Source of the DNA: Sphingomonas rosea
GTDB lineage: Bacteria; Pseudomonadota; Alphaproteobacteria; Sphingomonadales; Sphingomonadaceae
Direction of reading: 5' to 3'
DNA length: 64,000 nt
Assembly: GCF_039538065.1 (NCBI RefSeq)
Contig: NZ_BAABBR010000001.1
Coordinates: 2,580,501 to 2,644,500 of the forward strand
A model generated the notes under the pieces. It was not told where the DNA came from, did no database searches, and worked only from the letters and a program-made list of their open reading frames with translations. The position numbers were made by a program, and so were the translations under genes. Each line of letters begins with the position of its first letter. The first letter of the stretch is position 1. This document shows positions 46,534 to 54,163 of the stretch, one piece after another.

Positions 46534-48114
46534 TTATTGGGCGGCGGCGACGTCCTCGTTCGCCGCCGGCGCGGCGAGCTTGGTCAGCGGACGCGGCGCG
46601 GTCTCGATCATCGGCGGTGAGGCGACCTCCTTGCTGCTACCCGCACCGAGCGTCTCGAAGCGCTTGGCCTGCGTGAAGACCTGCGTTTCGAGGCTTCCGA
46701 CCATCTTGTTGTAGGCGTCGTTGGCGGTCGCGAGGTTGCGGCCCATGCGGACCACATGCTCGGCCATGGTCGCGATGCGCGAGTGAAGTTCCTTTCCGAG
46801 CGCGGCGATCACCTCGGCCTGCTCGGTGATCTTCTCCTGACGCCAGACACTGGCGACGGTGCGCGCGATCGCGACGAGGTTGGTCGGGGTGGCGAGCAGC
46901 ACGCGCCGCTCGAACGCCCAGTCCCACAATTGCGGGTCCTGCTCGAGCGCGGCGGTGAGGAAATGCTCGCCCGGAATATACATGATGACATAGTCGGCCG
47001 CCTCGCCGAACTGCGCCCAATAGTCCTTCGAGCCCAGGGCCTGCGCATGGTTGCGCATCGAGGCGACGTGGAGCTTGAAGCAGGCCTGCTTGCGCTCCTC
47101 GTCGACCTCGTCGCAGGCGTCGAGGAAGGCGTTCAGCGAGCATTTCGCGTCGATCACCAGCTTGCGGTTGCTGGGGAGGTTGACCACGACGTCGGGGCGG
47201 AGGCGCCCGTCGGCGGTCTCGAGGCTGACTTCCATCTCGAAGTCGATGCCTTCGGTGAGGCCGGCCTGGACCAGCACGTTGCGCAGGCTCTGCTCGCCCC
47301 ACCGGCCGCGCGCCTTGGGGCTTGATCGCAGCGCGTTGACGAGATTGCGGGTCTCGTCGCGGACCTGCCCATTGTCCTTGCGCAATTCGCCGAGCACGCC
47401 GCGCAATTCGCCATAGCTGTCCTTGCGCTCGGCCTCGACGCGCTGGAGGCCCTCCTCGTAGCGCTTGAGCGTGTCGGAGACCGGCTGAAGCAGGGTCTGG
47501 AGCTTGGCCTGGCTTTCGAGGTCGGCCTTGCTCAGCCGCTCGTCGGCCTTGGCGAGGAAGTCGGTCTGCGCTTTCTCGAGCAGCTTGTCGCCGACCTCGC
47601 GGAACTGGACCACCAGCTCGTCGCGCGACTTGCGCAGGTCGGAGAGGCGCTCCTCGAAGCTCTTCACTTCGGTCTCGAGCCCGGCCTTGAGGCGCAGCGC
47701 CTCGTCGCGCTCGGCGGTGCGCTGCTCGAGCAGGCGCTCCACCTCGGCGAGACGCTGGAGTCGCTCGGCGGCACTGGCGATGTCGCCGCGAAGATTCCCC
47801 GCATCGTCCTGAAGGGCGCGGTGCCGCTCCTCGAGCTCGGCATAGCGCTGGGAGACGACTCGGGAGGCGGCCAGTTCGCCCGCCAGCGAATCGCGCTCCT
47901 CGGTCACCGACTTGAGCGATTCCTCGGTCTGGACGGCGCGGCGAAGCTGTTCGGCCGCCACCGCCTGGTCACGGCCGAGCGTTGCCACCTGTTCGCGCAA
48001 TTGCGCGGCTTCGGCGGCGTGGGCGGCGCCGGGCCGGCTGCCGAGGAACCAGCCGAGCAGCACGCCCGCCACGGCGATGATCCCGACCAGCACTGCCACC
48101 ATCCACGCGTCCAC
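46534..48114 (-). CDS. rmuC: DNA recombination protein RmuC
   Basis: 526 residues. An N-terminal membrane helix (MVAVLVGIIAVAGVLLGWFLG) is followed by a long coiled coil (residues about 30-230). The RmuC domain comes next: ARGRWGEQSLRNVLVQAGLTEG, a restriction-enzyme-like fold with DVVVNLPSNRKLVIDAKCSL, and ADYVIMYIPGEHFLTAAL. It limits inversions at short inverted repeats in E. coli. The start is GTG at 48114; ATG at 48102 is possible. A GTTC-N7-GTTC LexA-type box lies 22 bases upstream, pointing to SOS control. Confidence 0.92.
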   Translation of the reverse strand: MDAWMVAVLVGIIAVAGVLLGWFLGSRPGAAHAAEAAQLREQVATLGRDQAVAAEQLRRAVQTEESLKSVTEERDSLAGELAASRVVSQRYAELEERHRALQDDAGNLRGDIASAAERLQRLAEVERLLEQRTAERDEALRLKAGLETEVKSFEERLSDLRKSRDELVVQFREVGDKLLEKAQTDFLAKADERLSKADLESQAKLQTLLQPVSDTLKRYEEGLQRVEAERKDSYGELRGVLGELRKDNGQVRDETRNLVNALRSSPKARGRWGEQSLRNVLVQAGLTEGIDFEMEVSLETADGRLRPDVVVNLPSNRKLVIDAKCSLNAFLDACDEVDEERKQACFKLHVASMRNHAQALGSKDYWAQFGEAADYVIMYIPGEHFLTAALEQDPQLWDWAFERRVLLATPTNLVAIARTVASVWRQEKITEQAEVIAALGKELHSRIATMAEHVVRMGRNLATANDAYNKMVGSLETQVFTQAKRFETLGAGSSKEVASPPMIETAPRPLTKLAAPAANEDVAAAQ

Positions 48115-48135
48115 AACCGCCCCCGACCTTAAACA

Positions 48136-48150
48136 GAACAGAGCAAGAAC
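48136..48150 (-). promoter_or_regulatory. LexA-type box GTTC-N7-GTTC upstream of rmuC
   Basis: On the minus strand the exact alphaproteobacterial LexA consensus GTTC-TTGCTCT-GTTC occurs 22-36 bases before the rmuC start. The site overlaps a plausible promoter (TTGTGT, 17 bases, TAGTTC, coding-strand order), where a repressor would block RNA polymerase. I saw no other full match in the intergenic regions of this window. It could also influence the divergent SDR gene at 48217. Confidence 0.7.
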
Positions 48151-48216
48151 TAGCCTGTTCGGGCGTCCGACACAACGACTTGGCCGCCCGCTCCTTCCCC
48201 GCTAGGGCGCGCGGCC

Positions 48217-48921
48217 ATGAGCATGTTGCAGGATCGCCTCGCCCTCGTCACCGGAGCCAGCCGCGGGATCGGCGCCGCCATCGCCGAAGCGCTGGCCAGG
48301 GAAGGTGCGCACGTCATCCTCGTCGCGCGCTCGGCCGCGGGGCTGGAGCAGGTCGAGGAACGGATCCACGCGGCGGGCGGATCGGCCACCATCGCCCCAC
48401 TCGACCTCGGCAAGGCGGAGGACATCGGCAAGCTGGCGACCGCGATTTCGGGGCGCTGGCAGAAGCTCGACCTGCTCGTGCTCAACGCCGCGATGCTCGG
48501 CACGCTGACCCCGGTCGAGCATATCGACGTCAAGGAATACACCCGCCTGATCAACCTGAACCTGCTCGCCAACCAGGCGCTGGTCGCGGCCTTCGACCCG
48601 ATGCTCAAGGCGGCGGACAAGGCCGAGCTGGTTGCGTTGACCAGCAGCGTCGGCGCCTCGCCGCGCGCCTTCTGGGGCGCCTATGGGTCGAGCAAGGCGG
48701 CGCTCGAGACCCTGCTCGCCGCTTATGCCGACGAGACGGCCTATACGGGCAAGCTGCGGGTCACGATCCTCGACCCCGGCGCGACCCGCACGCGGATGCG
48801 CGCGCTCGCCTTCCCGGGCGAAGACGAAGCGACGGTGAAGCCGCCCGAGGTGGTCGCGGAGCGGCTGGTCCACCTTCTCGGCGAAGAGCGCGAGAGCGGC
48901 GCGAAGGTCCGCGTCGACTAA
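48217..48921 (+). CDS. short-chain dehydrogenase/reductase
   Basis: 234 residues, classical SDR. Cofactor motif is TGASRGIGAAIAEALA (NADP-type arginine in SRG), LDLLVLNAAML gives the structural NNAG-like element (here NAAM), and the catalytic Ser-Tyr-Lys set is in ALTSSVGASPRAFWGAYGSSK. Substrate unknown. It is divergent from rmuC; its stop overlaps that of the convergent serine hydrolase gene by four bases (CTAA). Confidence 0.88.
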   Translation: MSMLQDRLALVTGASRGIGAAIAEALAREGAHVILVARSAAGLEQVEERIHAAGGSATIAPLDLGKAEDIGKLATAISGRWQKLDLLVLNAAMLGTLTPVEHIDVKEYTRLINLNLLANQALVAAFDPMLKAADKAELVALTSSVGASPRAFWGAYGSSKAALETLLAAYADETAYTGKLRVTILDPGATRTRMRALAFPGEDEATVKPPEVVAERLVHLLGEERESGAKVRVD

Positions 48922-50066
48922 CGCCGCGCGGCAGCGGCGATCTGGTCGAAGAAGGCCGCGCGCTGTGACCCGAGCTTGTCGCTGAGCGCGCTCGGCCAGG
49001 CGCTCAGCGCGACGATCACCAGCCGGTCCTTGGGGCGAACCCAGATCGACTGGCCGAAGATGCCGCTCGCGCGATAGCCATTGGGTTCGATCCACCAGAA
49101 ATAGCCGTAGCCGCTGCCCGGCCGCTCGAAGCGCTGGTGGATGGCGGTTGCGTCGCGGACCCAGCCGGGCGCGAGCAGGCCGTGACCGTCCTCGAGCATC
49201 AGCTGGCCGAGTCGGCCATAATCCTTGAGGCGCATCGCAATGCAGCAGCCGGCGATGGGCGCGCCATGCGCGTCGACCTGCCAGGCGGCGTCGGCCTCCA
49301 TGCCGAAGCGCTGCCAGATGCGGCGGCTGGCGTAGCGGTTGATCGGCTCGCCCACCGCGCGGGCGAGGACCGTCCCGGCGAGGTTGGTCTCGCCCGTGTT
49401 GTAGTGGAAGGTCGAACCCGGCGCGGCGGCGCGCGGCAGGCGCTTCATGTAATCGGCGATCACGTCCTCGCCCAGCGGGGTGCGGAGCGAGAACATGCGG
49501 GCGACGTCGCTCTTGGGGTCGGTGTAGTCTTCATTCCATTTCGCGCCCGAGGACATGGTGAGGAGCTGCTGAACCGTCACGCCGTCATAGGCGCTGCCCT
49601 TGAGCTCGGGGACGAAGCGGGTGACGGGATCAGTGAGCGCGAGCTTGCCGTCGGCGATCGCCGCTCCGAAAAGGGTCGAGGTAAGCGACTTTGCCACCGA
49701 GAAGCTGGTCCAGCGGCCGGTCGGGCCGAAGCCCCGCGCATAGCGTTCGAGCCGGACCTTGCCGTCCTGCAGGACGAGGAGCCCGGCGGCGTTGGTGGTG
49801 GCCATGAAGCGGGTGACGTCGGCGGCGGGCAGCGGAAGCGGCTTGCCCTTGGGAAGGAGGCGGACCTTGCTTCCGGCCTCGACCGTGGCGGTCGGGAAAA
49901 CCTGCTCCATCGCGCGGAAATTGCGGTCGCGCTGGGCCTGGTTCCAGAACAACACCTCGGCGCCGGCGGCGCGCAGGCGCTCGGCGGTGGCGGGATCGAC
50001 CGGGGTCTGGGCGGGAGCGGGCGCGGCGACGAGGAGCGCGGCGGCGGCGAGAAGCGTGAAGGGCAT
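48918..50066 (-). CDS. serine hydrolase, beta-lactamase/class C family
   Basis: 382 residues with a Sec signal (LLAAAALLVAAPAPAQ). The nucleophile motif SVAK is at 123-126 (TSFSVAKSLTS) and Tyr222-Asn223 (HYNTGETNLAG) replaces the YSN motif, as in esterase or 6-aminohexanoate-dimer hydrolase-like members. The KTG-type third motif is not clear to me. True beta-lactamase action is unlikely; a periplasmic esterase, amidase or D-aminopeptidase is more plausible. It is a single gene, convergent with the SDR. Confidence 0.82.
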   Translation of the reverse strand: MPFTLLAAAALLVAAPAPAQTPVDPATAERLRAAGAEVLFWNQAQRDRNFRAMEQVFPTATVEAGSKVRLLPKGKPLPLPAADVTRFMATTNAAGLLVLQDGKVRLERYARGFGPTGRWTSFSVAKSLTSTLFGAAIADGKLALTDPVTRFVPELKGSAYDGVTVQQLLTMSSGAKWNEDYTDPKSDVARMFSLRTPLGEDVIADYMKRLPRAAAPGSTFHYNTGETNLAGTVLARAVGEPINRYASRRIWQRFGMEADAAWQVDAHGAPIAGCCIAMRLKDYGRLGQLMLEDGHGLLAPGWVRDATAIHQRFERPGSGYGYFWWIEPNGYRASGIFGQSIWVRPKDRLVIVALSAWPSALSDKLGSQRAAFFDQIAAAARR

Positions 50067-50109
50067 TCCCTACCCTAGCCGCCTGGCCTCCCGACCGTCG
50101 AGGGTGTGA

Positions 50110-51468
50110 TCAGGCGGCGGTCGAGCGCTCCTTGAACGCCTGCAGCGCCCGCTCGCGCGCCTCCTTATGGCCGATCAGCGGCTGCGCATAGCCCTTGGGC
50201 GCGACGCCGCGGCCCCAGGGATCGTGGATGTCGGCGTCGGACAGATGCGCGAGCTCCGGCACCCACTGGCGGATGTAGTCGGCGGCATCGAATTTCTCGC
50301 TCTGCGCCAGCGGGGCCATGATCCGGTAGAAGGGCTGGCTGTCGAATCCGGTGCCCGCGATCCACTGCCAGTTCTGGCTGTTGTTGGCGTAATCGGCATC
50401 GACCAGGCAGTCCCAGAACCATTGCGCCCCGCGCCACCAGTCGATCAGCAGGTGCTTGACAAGGAAGCTCGAGGTCACGAGCCGCGCGCGGTTGTGCATC
50501 CAGCCGCTCTGCCACAGCTGGCGCATCCCCGCGTCGACCAGCGGATAGCCGGTCTGCCCCTTCGTCCAGGCGATGAAGTCGGCGTCGGCGGCCTTGCCGT
50601 GGCGGGTCTTCAGCCCAAGCGGTCGCTGCGACTTGGAACCGATATCGGGATCGGCGAGCGTCATCGAGCGGCTGAAGTCGCGCCAGGCGAGCTCGCGGTG
50701 GAATTTGTCGCCGCCCTTGCGGCCGAGCGCGTGCCACACCTGGCGCGGGGTGACTTCGCCGTGGTGGAGATGCGGCGACAGGCGGCTGGTGGCGTCGATC
50801 GCGGGAAGGTCGCGCTTGGCGCCATAGTCGCCCGCGTGGACGACGAAGCGGTCGAGTTGCTTGTGCGCCCCCTTCGTCCCGGGCTGCCAGTCGGAAAAGC
50901 CCCCCGACCAGTCGGGCTTGCTCGGGAGCAGGTCCCAGTCGGCCAGCCTGTCGCTCTTCGGCAGCTTGGCGGGCTTCTCGAGCTTCGGTGCGGGAAGCGG
51001 CGCGGCGGGCGGGAAATGCGGGTGAAGCGCGCGGTAAAAGGGGCCGTAAATCTTGAACGGCTTGCCGCTGCCCGAGCGGATGTCGTCGGGTTCGTGAAGG
51101 ACGTCGCCCTCGTGGAGAATGGCGAAATCACCCTTTTCGCATTCCGCTTCGCGCCACCATGGCTCGTAGTGGCGGTTCGCATGGATGCCGCCGGCGCCCA
51201 TCTCCTTGGCGACCTCGGGGACGACGCGCGAGGCGCGGCCACGGCGAAGGATCAGGACCGAGCCCAGGGCTTCCAGCTCGGCGGATAGCGCGGCGAGGCT
51301 GTGGTGGAGCCACCAGCGCGAGGCGCCGCCGAGCTTCCACTCGCCAGGGGTTTCGTCATCGAGGACGTAGAGGCCGACGACGGGCCCACAGGCTGCGGCG
51401 GCGGTGAGCGCGGGGTGGTCAGCGGTGCGGAGGTCTTGGCGGAACCAGACGAGTTGCGGGGAAGCCAT
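50110..51468 (-). CDS. phr: deoxyribodipyrimidine photolyase
   Basis: 452 residues. It contains an N-terminal antenna-binding Rossmann domain (LVWFRQDLRTADHPALTAAAACG) and a C-terminal FAD domain: HRELAWRDFSRSM, VDAGMRQLWQSGWMHNRARLV, FLVKHLLIDWWRGAQWFWDCLVDADYANNSQNWQW (in two parts). The last region is the class I CPD photolyase signature with the tryptophan electron chain and the NNSQNW loop. It repairs UV-made pyrimidine dimers with light. It lies 42 bases from the YdjM-like gene at the end of the korA-B unit. Confidence 0.93.
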   Translation of the reverse strand: MASPQLVWFRQDLRTADHPALTAAAACGPVVGLYVLDDETPGEWKLGGASRWWLHHSLAALSAELEALGSVLILRRGRASRVVPEVAKEMGAGGIHANRHYEPWWREAECEKGDFAILHEGDVLHEPDDIRSGSGKPFKIYGPFYRALHPHFPPAAPLPAPKLEKPAKLPKSDRLADWDLLPSKPDWSGGFSDWQPGTKGAHKQLDRFVVHAGDYGAKRDLPAIDATSRLSPHLHHGEVTPRQVWHALGRKGGDKFHRELAWRDFSRSMTLADPDIGSKSQRPLGLKTRHGKAADADFIAWTKGQTGYPLVDAGMRQLWQSGWMHNRARLVTSSFLVKHLLIDWWRGAQWFWDCLVDADYANNSQNWQWIAGTGFDSQPFYRIMAPLAQSEKFDAADYIRQWVPELAHLSDADIHDPWGRGVAPKGYAQPLIGHKEARERALQAFKERSTAA

Positions 51469-51510
51469 GCCCGCTTGAACGCGGGACGGGGCCCGAGGTC
51501 ACTATGCCCT

Positions 51511-52464
51511 TCAGGGGGTATCGAGCGGGACCATGAAGCTCGTCGGCGCGCGCGAGCGAATGGCGGCGGGGACGCGGTCGTCCTCGAACGCGCGATAGTA
51601 ACGCTGGTCGGTGAGGAAGAGTCCGTTCGGGCGGCGCACGACGATCGGCATGCGCGACCAGTAGAGGAACGAGCGGACGCCTCGCCGCGCCGCTTTCGCC
51701 CCGAGGAAGACGGAATTGTCGAGGCCGAGCGGGGCGCGCGCGGGATCGAGCGCGAGGCCCGAGGGACCGAAGCGTCCCCCGCCCCATTCGGTTGCGCTGC
51801 GCCACGCCATGGTCCGCTCCCAGAACGCGATCGGGGGCGGGCTGGCGACGACGAGGGTCGGCGTGATGCCCTGCGCGATCAAGGCGTCGCGGGTCAGGCG
51901 TTCGGCACGCATGCTCCAGACGAGGTTGCCGGCGATATAGCCGAGCATCAGCAGCCCCGCGACGATCGCCGGCCGACCGGGATGGGCCTGCCCCTTCCGC
52001 CAGCGGCGCGACGACCAGGTGACGCCCGCGACCAGCAGCACCCAGTAGACGAGGTCGATGATGAAGATCGCATTGCCCGAATACCAGCCGCGGTCGAACG
52101 GCAGGTAGAGGTTCACCGCATAGGTCGTCAGCCAGTCGAGGAACGGGTGGCTGAAGGTCGCGAGCAGCACCGCGAGGAATAGGGGCCAGGCGCGGAACGG
52201 CTCGGCCCCGGGCCTGCGCCAGAACCGGTCGAGCAGCCACAGTAGCCCGACGGTCGCGCCGGACATGAGCGGAATGAACAGCAAGGCATGCGTCGGCCCG
52301 CGGTGGAAGGCGATGTTGTCGACCGGCAGGAACAAAGGCGCGAACACGTCAATGTCGGGCGCATTGGCGCCGAGGATGCAGCCAAGGAGGCCGAACCGGC
52401 TCGATTTCTTGAGGCCCATCTGGCCGAGCAGCGCGCCGGCCAGGCTGTGGGTGATATTGTCCAT
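51511..52464 (-). CDS. YdjM-type membrane-bound metal-dependent hydrolase
   Basis: 317 residues beginning MDNITHSLAGALLGQMGL, the family hallmark. Four or five membrane helices surround conserved histidine/aspartate motifs: ANAPDIDVF, HRGPTHALLF and ATFSHPFLDWLTTYA. It belongs to the DUF457/YdjM family, which in E. coli is DNA-damage-inducible and of uncertain activity. The start codon abuts the stop of the spermidine-synthase-like gene without a gap, so they are co-transcribed with kor genes. A loop of polar residues dominates the C-terminal third. Confidence 0.8.
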   Translation of the reverse strand: MDNITHSLAGALLGQMGLKKSSRFGLLGCILGANAPDIDVFAPLFLPVDNIAFHRGPTHALLFIPLMSGATVGLLWLLDRFWRRPGAEPFRAWPLFLAVLLATFSHPFLDWLTTYAVNLYLPFDRGWYSGNAIFIIDLVYWVLLVAGVTWSSRRWRKGQAHPGRPAIVAGLLMLGYIAGNLVWSMRAERLTRDALIAQGITPTLVVASPPPIAFWERTMAWRSATEWGGGRFGPSGLALDPARAPLGLDNSVFLGAKAARRGVRSFLYWSRMPIVVRRPNGLFLTDQRYYRAFEDDRVPAAIRSRAPTSFMVPLDTP

Positions 52465-53127
52465 CTAGGCGCGGGCGAACCAGATGACGTGGCGCGGGCC
52501 CTTGCCGTTCTGCCGGGCGCGGACCGCGATTTCCTCGACCTTGAAGCGCGCCGCCTGGAGCGTCCTGGCGAAGCGCGGGTCGGGCCCGGCCGACCAGATG
52601 GCGAGAAGGCCGCCGGTGTTGAGCGCTTGTCTCGCCGCGGCAAGGCCCCCTGCTCCGTAGAGTCCGTCATTGGCGGCGCGGACGAGGGCGTCGGGGCCGT
52701 TGTCGACGTCGAGGAGGATCGCGTCCCAGCCGCCGCGCGAGATCTGGTGCGCGACATCGCCGATCGCGATCGTCACGCGCTTGTCCTCGAGGCAGGTCCC
52801 GGTAAGCGCGGCCATCGGTCCCTTGGCCCAGTCGATGATCTCGGGCACCAGTTCGGCGATGGTGATCTCGGCATCCTTCGGGAGCACCGCCAGCGCCGCG
52901 CGCAAGGTAAAGCCCATGCCGTAGCCGCCGATCAGCCAGCGCTGGGCCTTGCGGCCCTGCAACCGCTCGGCGGTGAGGGTCGCGAGCGCTTCCTCCGAGC
53001 CGCTCATCCGCGTGCTCATCAGCTCCTCGCGCTCGACGAGGATCATGTGGTCGACGCCGCGCGAATAGAGCCGCATCTCGGGTCCGCCGGGAATGCGCGC
53101 GGTGGCGAGGAGAGTGCGGGGGATCAT
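52465..53127 (-). CDS. spermidine-synthase-like methyltransferase-fold protein
   Basis: 220 residues. The SAM/decarboxy-SAM fold has the spermidine synthase-type loop LIGGYGMGFTLRAAL, an acidic strand ITIAELVPEI and DAILLDVDNGPDAL. It lacks the polyamine-binding gatekeepers of true SpeE, and the length (220) is below SpeE's 280-310. It is often annotated 'spermidine synthase' in alphaproteobacteria without evidence; a methyltransferase is equally possible. The ATG at 53127 lies 13 bases past korB's stop. Confidence 0.7.
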   Translation of the reverse strand: MIPRTLLATARIPGGPEMRLYSRGVDHMILVEREELMSTRMSGSEEALATLTAERLQGRKAQRWLIGGYGMGFTLRAALAVLPKDAEITIAELVPEIIDWAKGPMAALTGTCLEDKRVTIAIGDVAHQISRGGWDAILLDVDNGPDALVRAANDGLYGAGGLAAARQALNTGGLLAIWSAGPDPRFARTLQAARFKVEEIAVRARQNGKGPRHVIWFARA

Positions 53128-53140
53128 GGCGGGTCCCCGC

Positions 53141-54160
53141 CTATTCCGCCCGCGGCTCCTTCTCGACCATCCAGCTCTGCCCCTTGGCGACGAGCGACTG
53201 GAGGTCGGGCTTCTTGCCCTTGGCCGCGGCCTCGTTCTGCTCGTGGACGGCGGCCTCGAAGGTCGAGGCGGGGTCGTCGTAGAGGACGCCCAAAGCGACC
53301 GGGAACCCGACCATCGGCATCTCGACCAGCATGTGGGCGACGCTGCGATTGCGGACGTTGTGGACGATGACGGCAGGATCGTCGCCGTCGACGACCTTGA
53401 GGGTGAGGGTGTCGATGTCGAGCGCGATGCCCTTGGTGCCATTGGCAAAGAGCATCTTCTCGCCGTGCTTGAGCCAGAGCTGCATCTCGGCGGCGACATC
53501 GCGCGCGGTGAAGGGCGCAAAGACGTCGTCGTTGTATACGACGCAATTCTGGAAGATCTCGACGAACGCGGTGCCCTTGTGCGCGTGCGCCGCCTTGAGG
53601 ACATCGGGGAGGCTCTTGTGGACGTCGATCCCGCGCGCGACGAAGCGGGCGCCGGCACCGAGCGCGAAGGCGCAGGGCCGTGCCGGCCGGTCGACCGAGC
53701 CGAACGGGGTCGAGGGCGAGCGGGTGCCGATCCGGCTGGTCGGCGAATACTGCCCCTTGGTCAGGCCGTAGATTTCGTTGTTGAAGAGCAGCAGCTGGCA
53801 GTCGAGGTTGCGGCGCAGCAGGTGCATCGTGTGGTTGCCGCCGATGCTCAAGGCGTCGCCGTCACCGGTGATGATCCACACGTCAAGGTCGGGATTGGCG
53901 AGCTTGACCCCCGTTGCCACCGCCGGCGCGCGGCCGTGGATGGTGTGGAAGCCGTAGGTCTCCATGTAATAGGGAAAGCGGCTCGAGCAGCCGATGCCGC
54001 TCACGAACACGGTCTTCTCCCGCGCGACCCCGAGGTCGGGCATGGTCCGCTGGACGGCCTTGAGCACCGCATAGTCGCCGCAGCCCGGGCACCAGCGCAC
54101 TTCCTGGTCGCTCGCCCAGTCCTTGGCGGTGGTCTTCTCGATGGTGGTGAGGTCGTTCAT
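53141..54160 (-). CDS. korB: 2-oxoacid:ferredoxin oxidoreductase, beta subunit
   Basis: 339 residues; thiamine diphosphate and iron-sulfur subunit that oxidatively decarboxylates 2-oxoglutarate (or another 2-oxoacid) to its CoA ester. Four cysteines for a [4Fe-4S] cluster are C24 and C27 (WCPGCGDY), C58 (GIGCSSR) and C206 (FQNCVVYND). The ThDP motif is GDGDALSIGGNH with NNEIYGLTKGQ. It is three bases from korA on the same strand. No ferredoxin gene is close, so the electron acceptor is not known from here. Confidence 0.92.
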   Translation of the reverse strand: MNDLTTIEKTTAKDWASDQEVRWCPGCGDYAVLKAVQRTMPDLGVAREKTVFVSGIGCSSRFPYYMETYGFHTIHGRAPAVATGVKLANPDLDVWIITGDGDALSIGGNHTMHLLRRNLDCQLLLFNNEIYGLTKGQYSPTSRIGTRSPSTPFGSVDRPARPCAFALGAGARFVARGIDVHKSLPDVLKAAHAHKGTAFVEIFQNCVVYNDDVFAPFTARDVAAEMQLWLKHGEKMLFANGTKGIALDIDTLTLKVVDGDDPAVIVHNVRNRSVAHMLVEMPMVGFPVALGVLYDDPASTFEAAVHEQNEAAAKGKKPDLQSLVAKGQSWMVEKEPRAE

Positions 54161-54163
54161 GGG

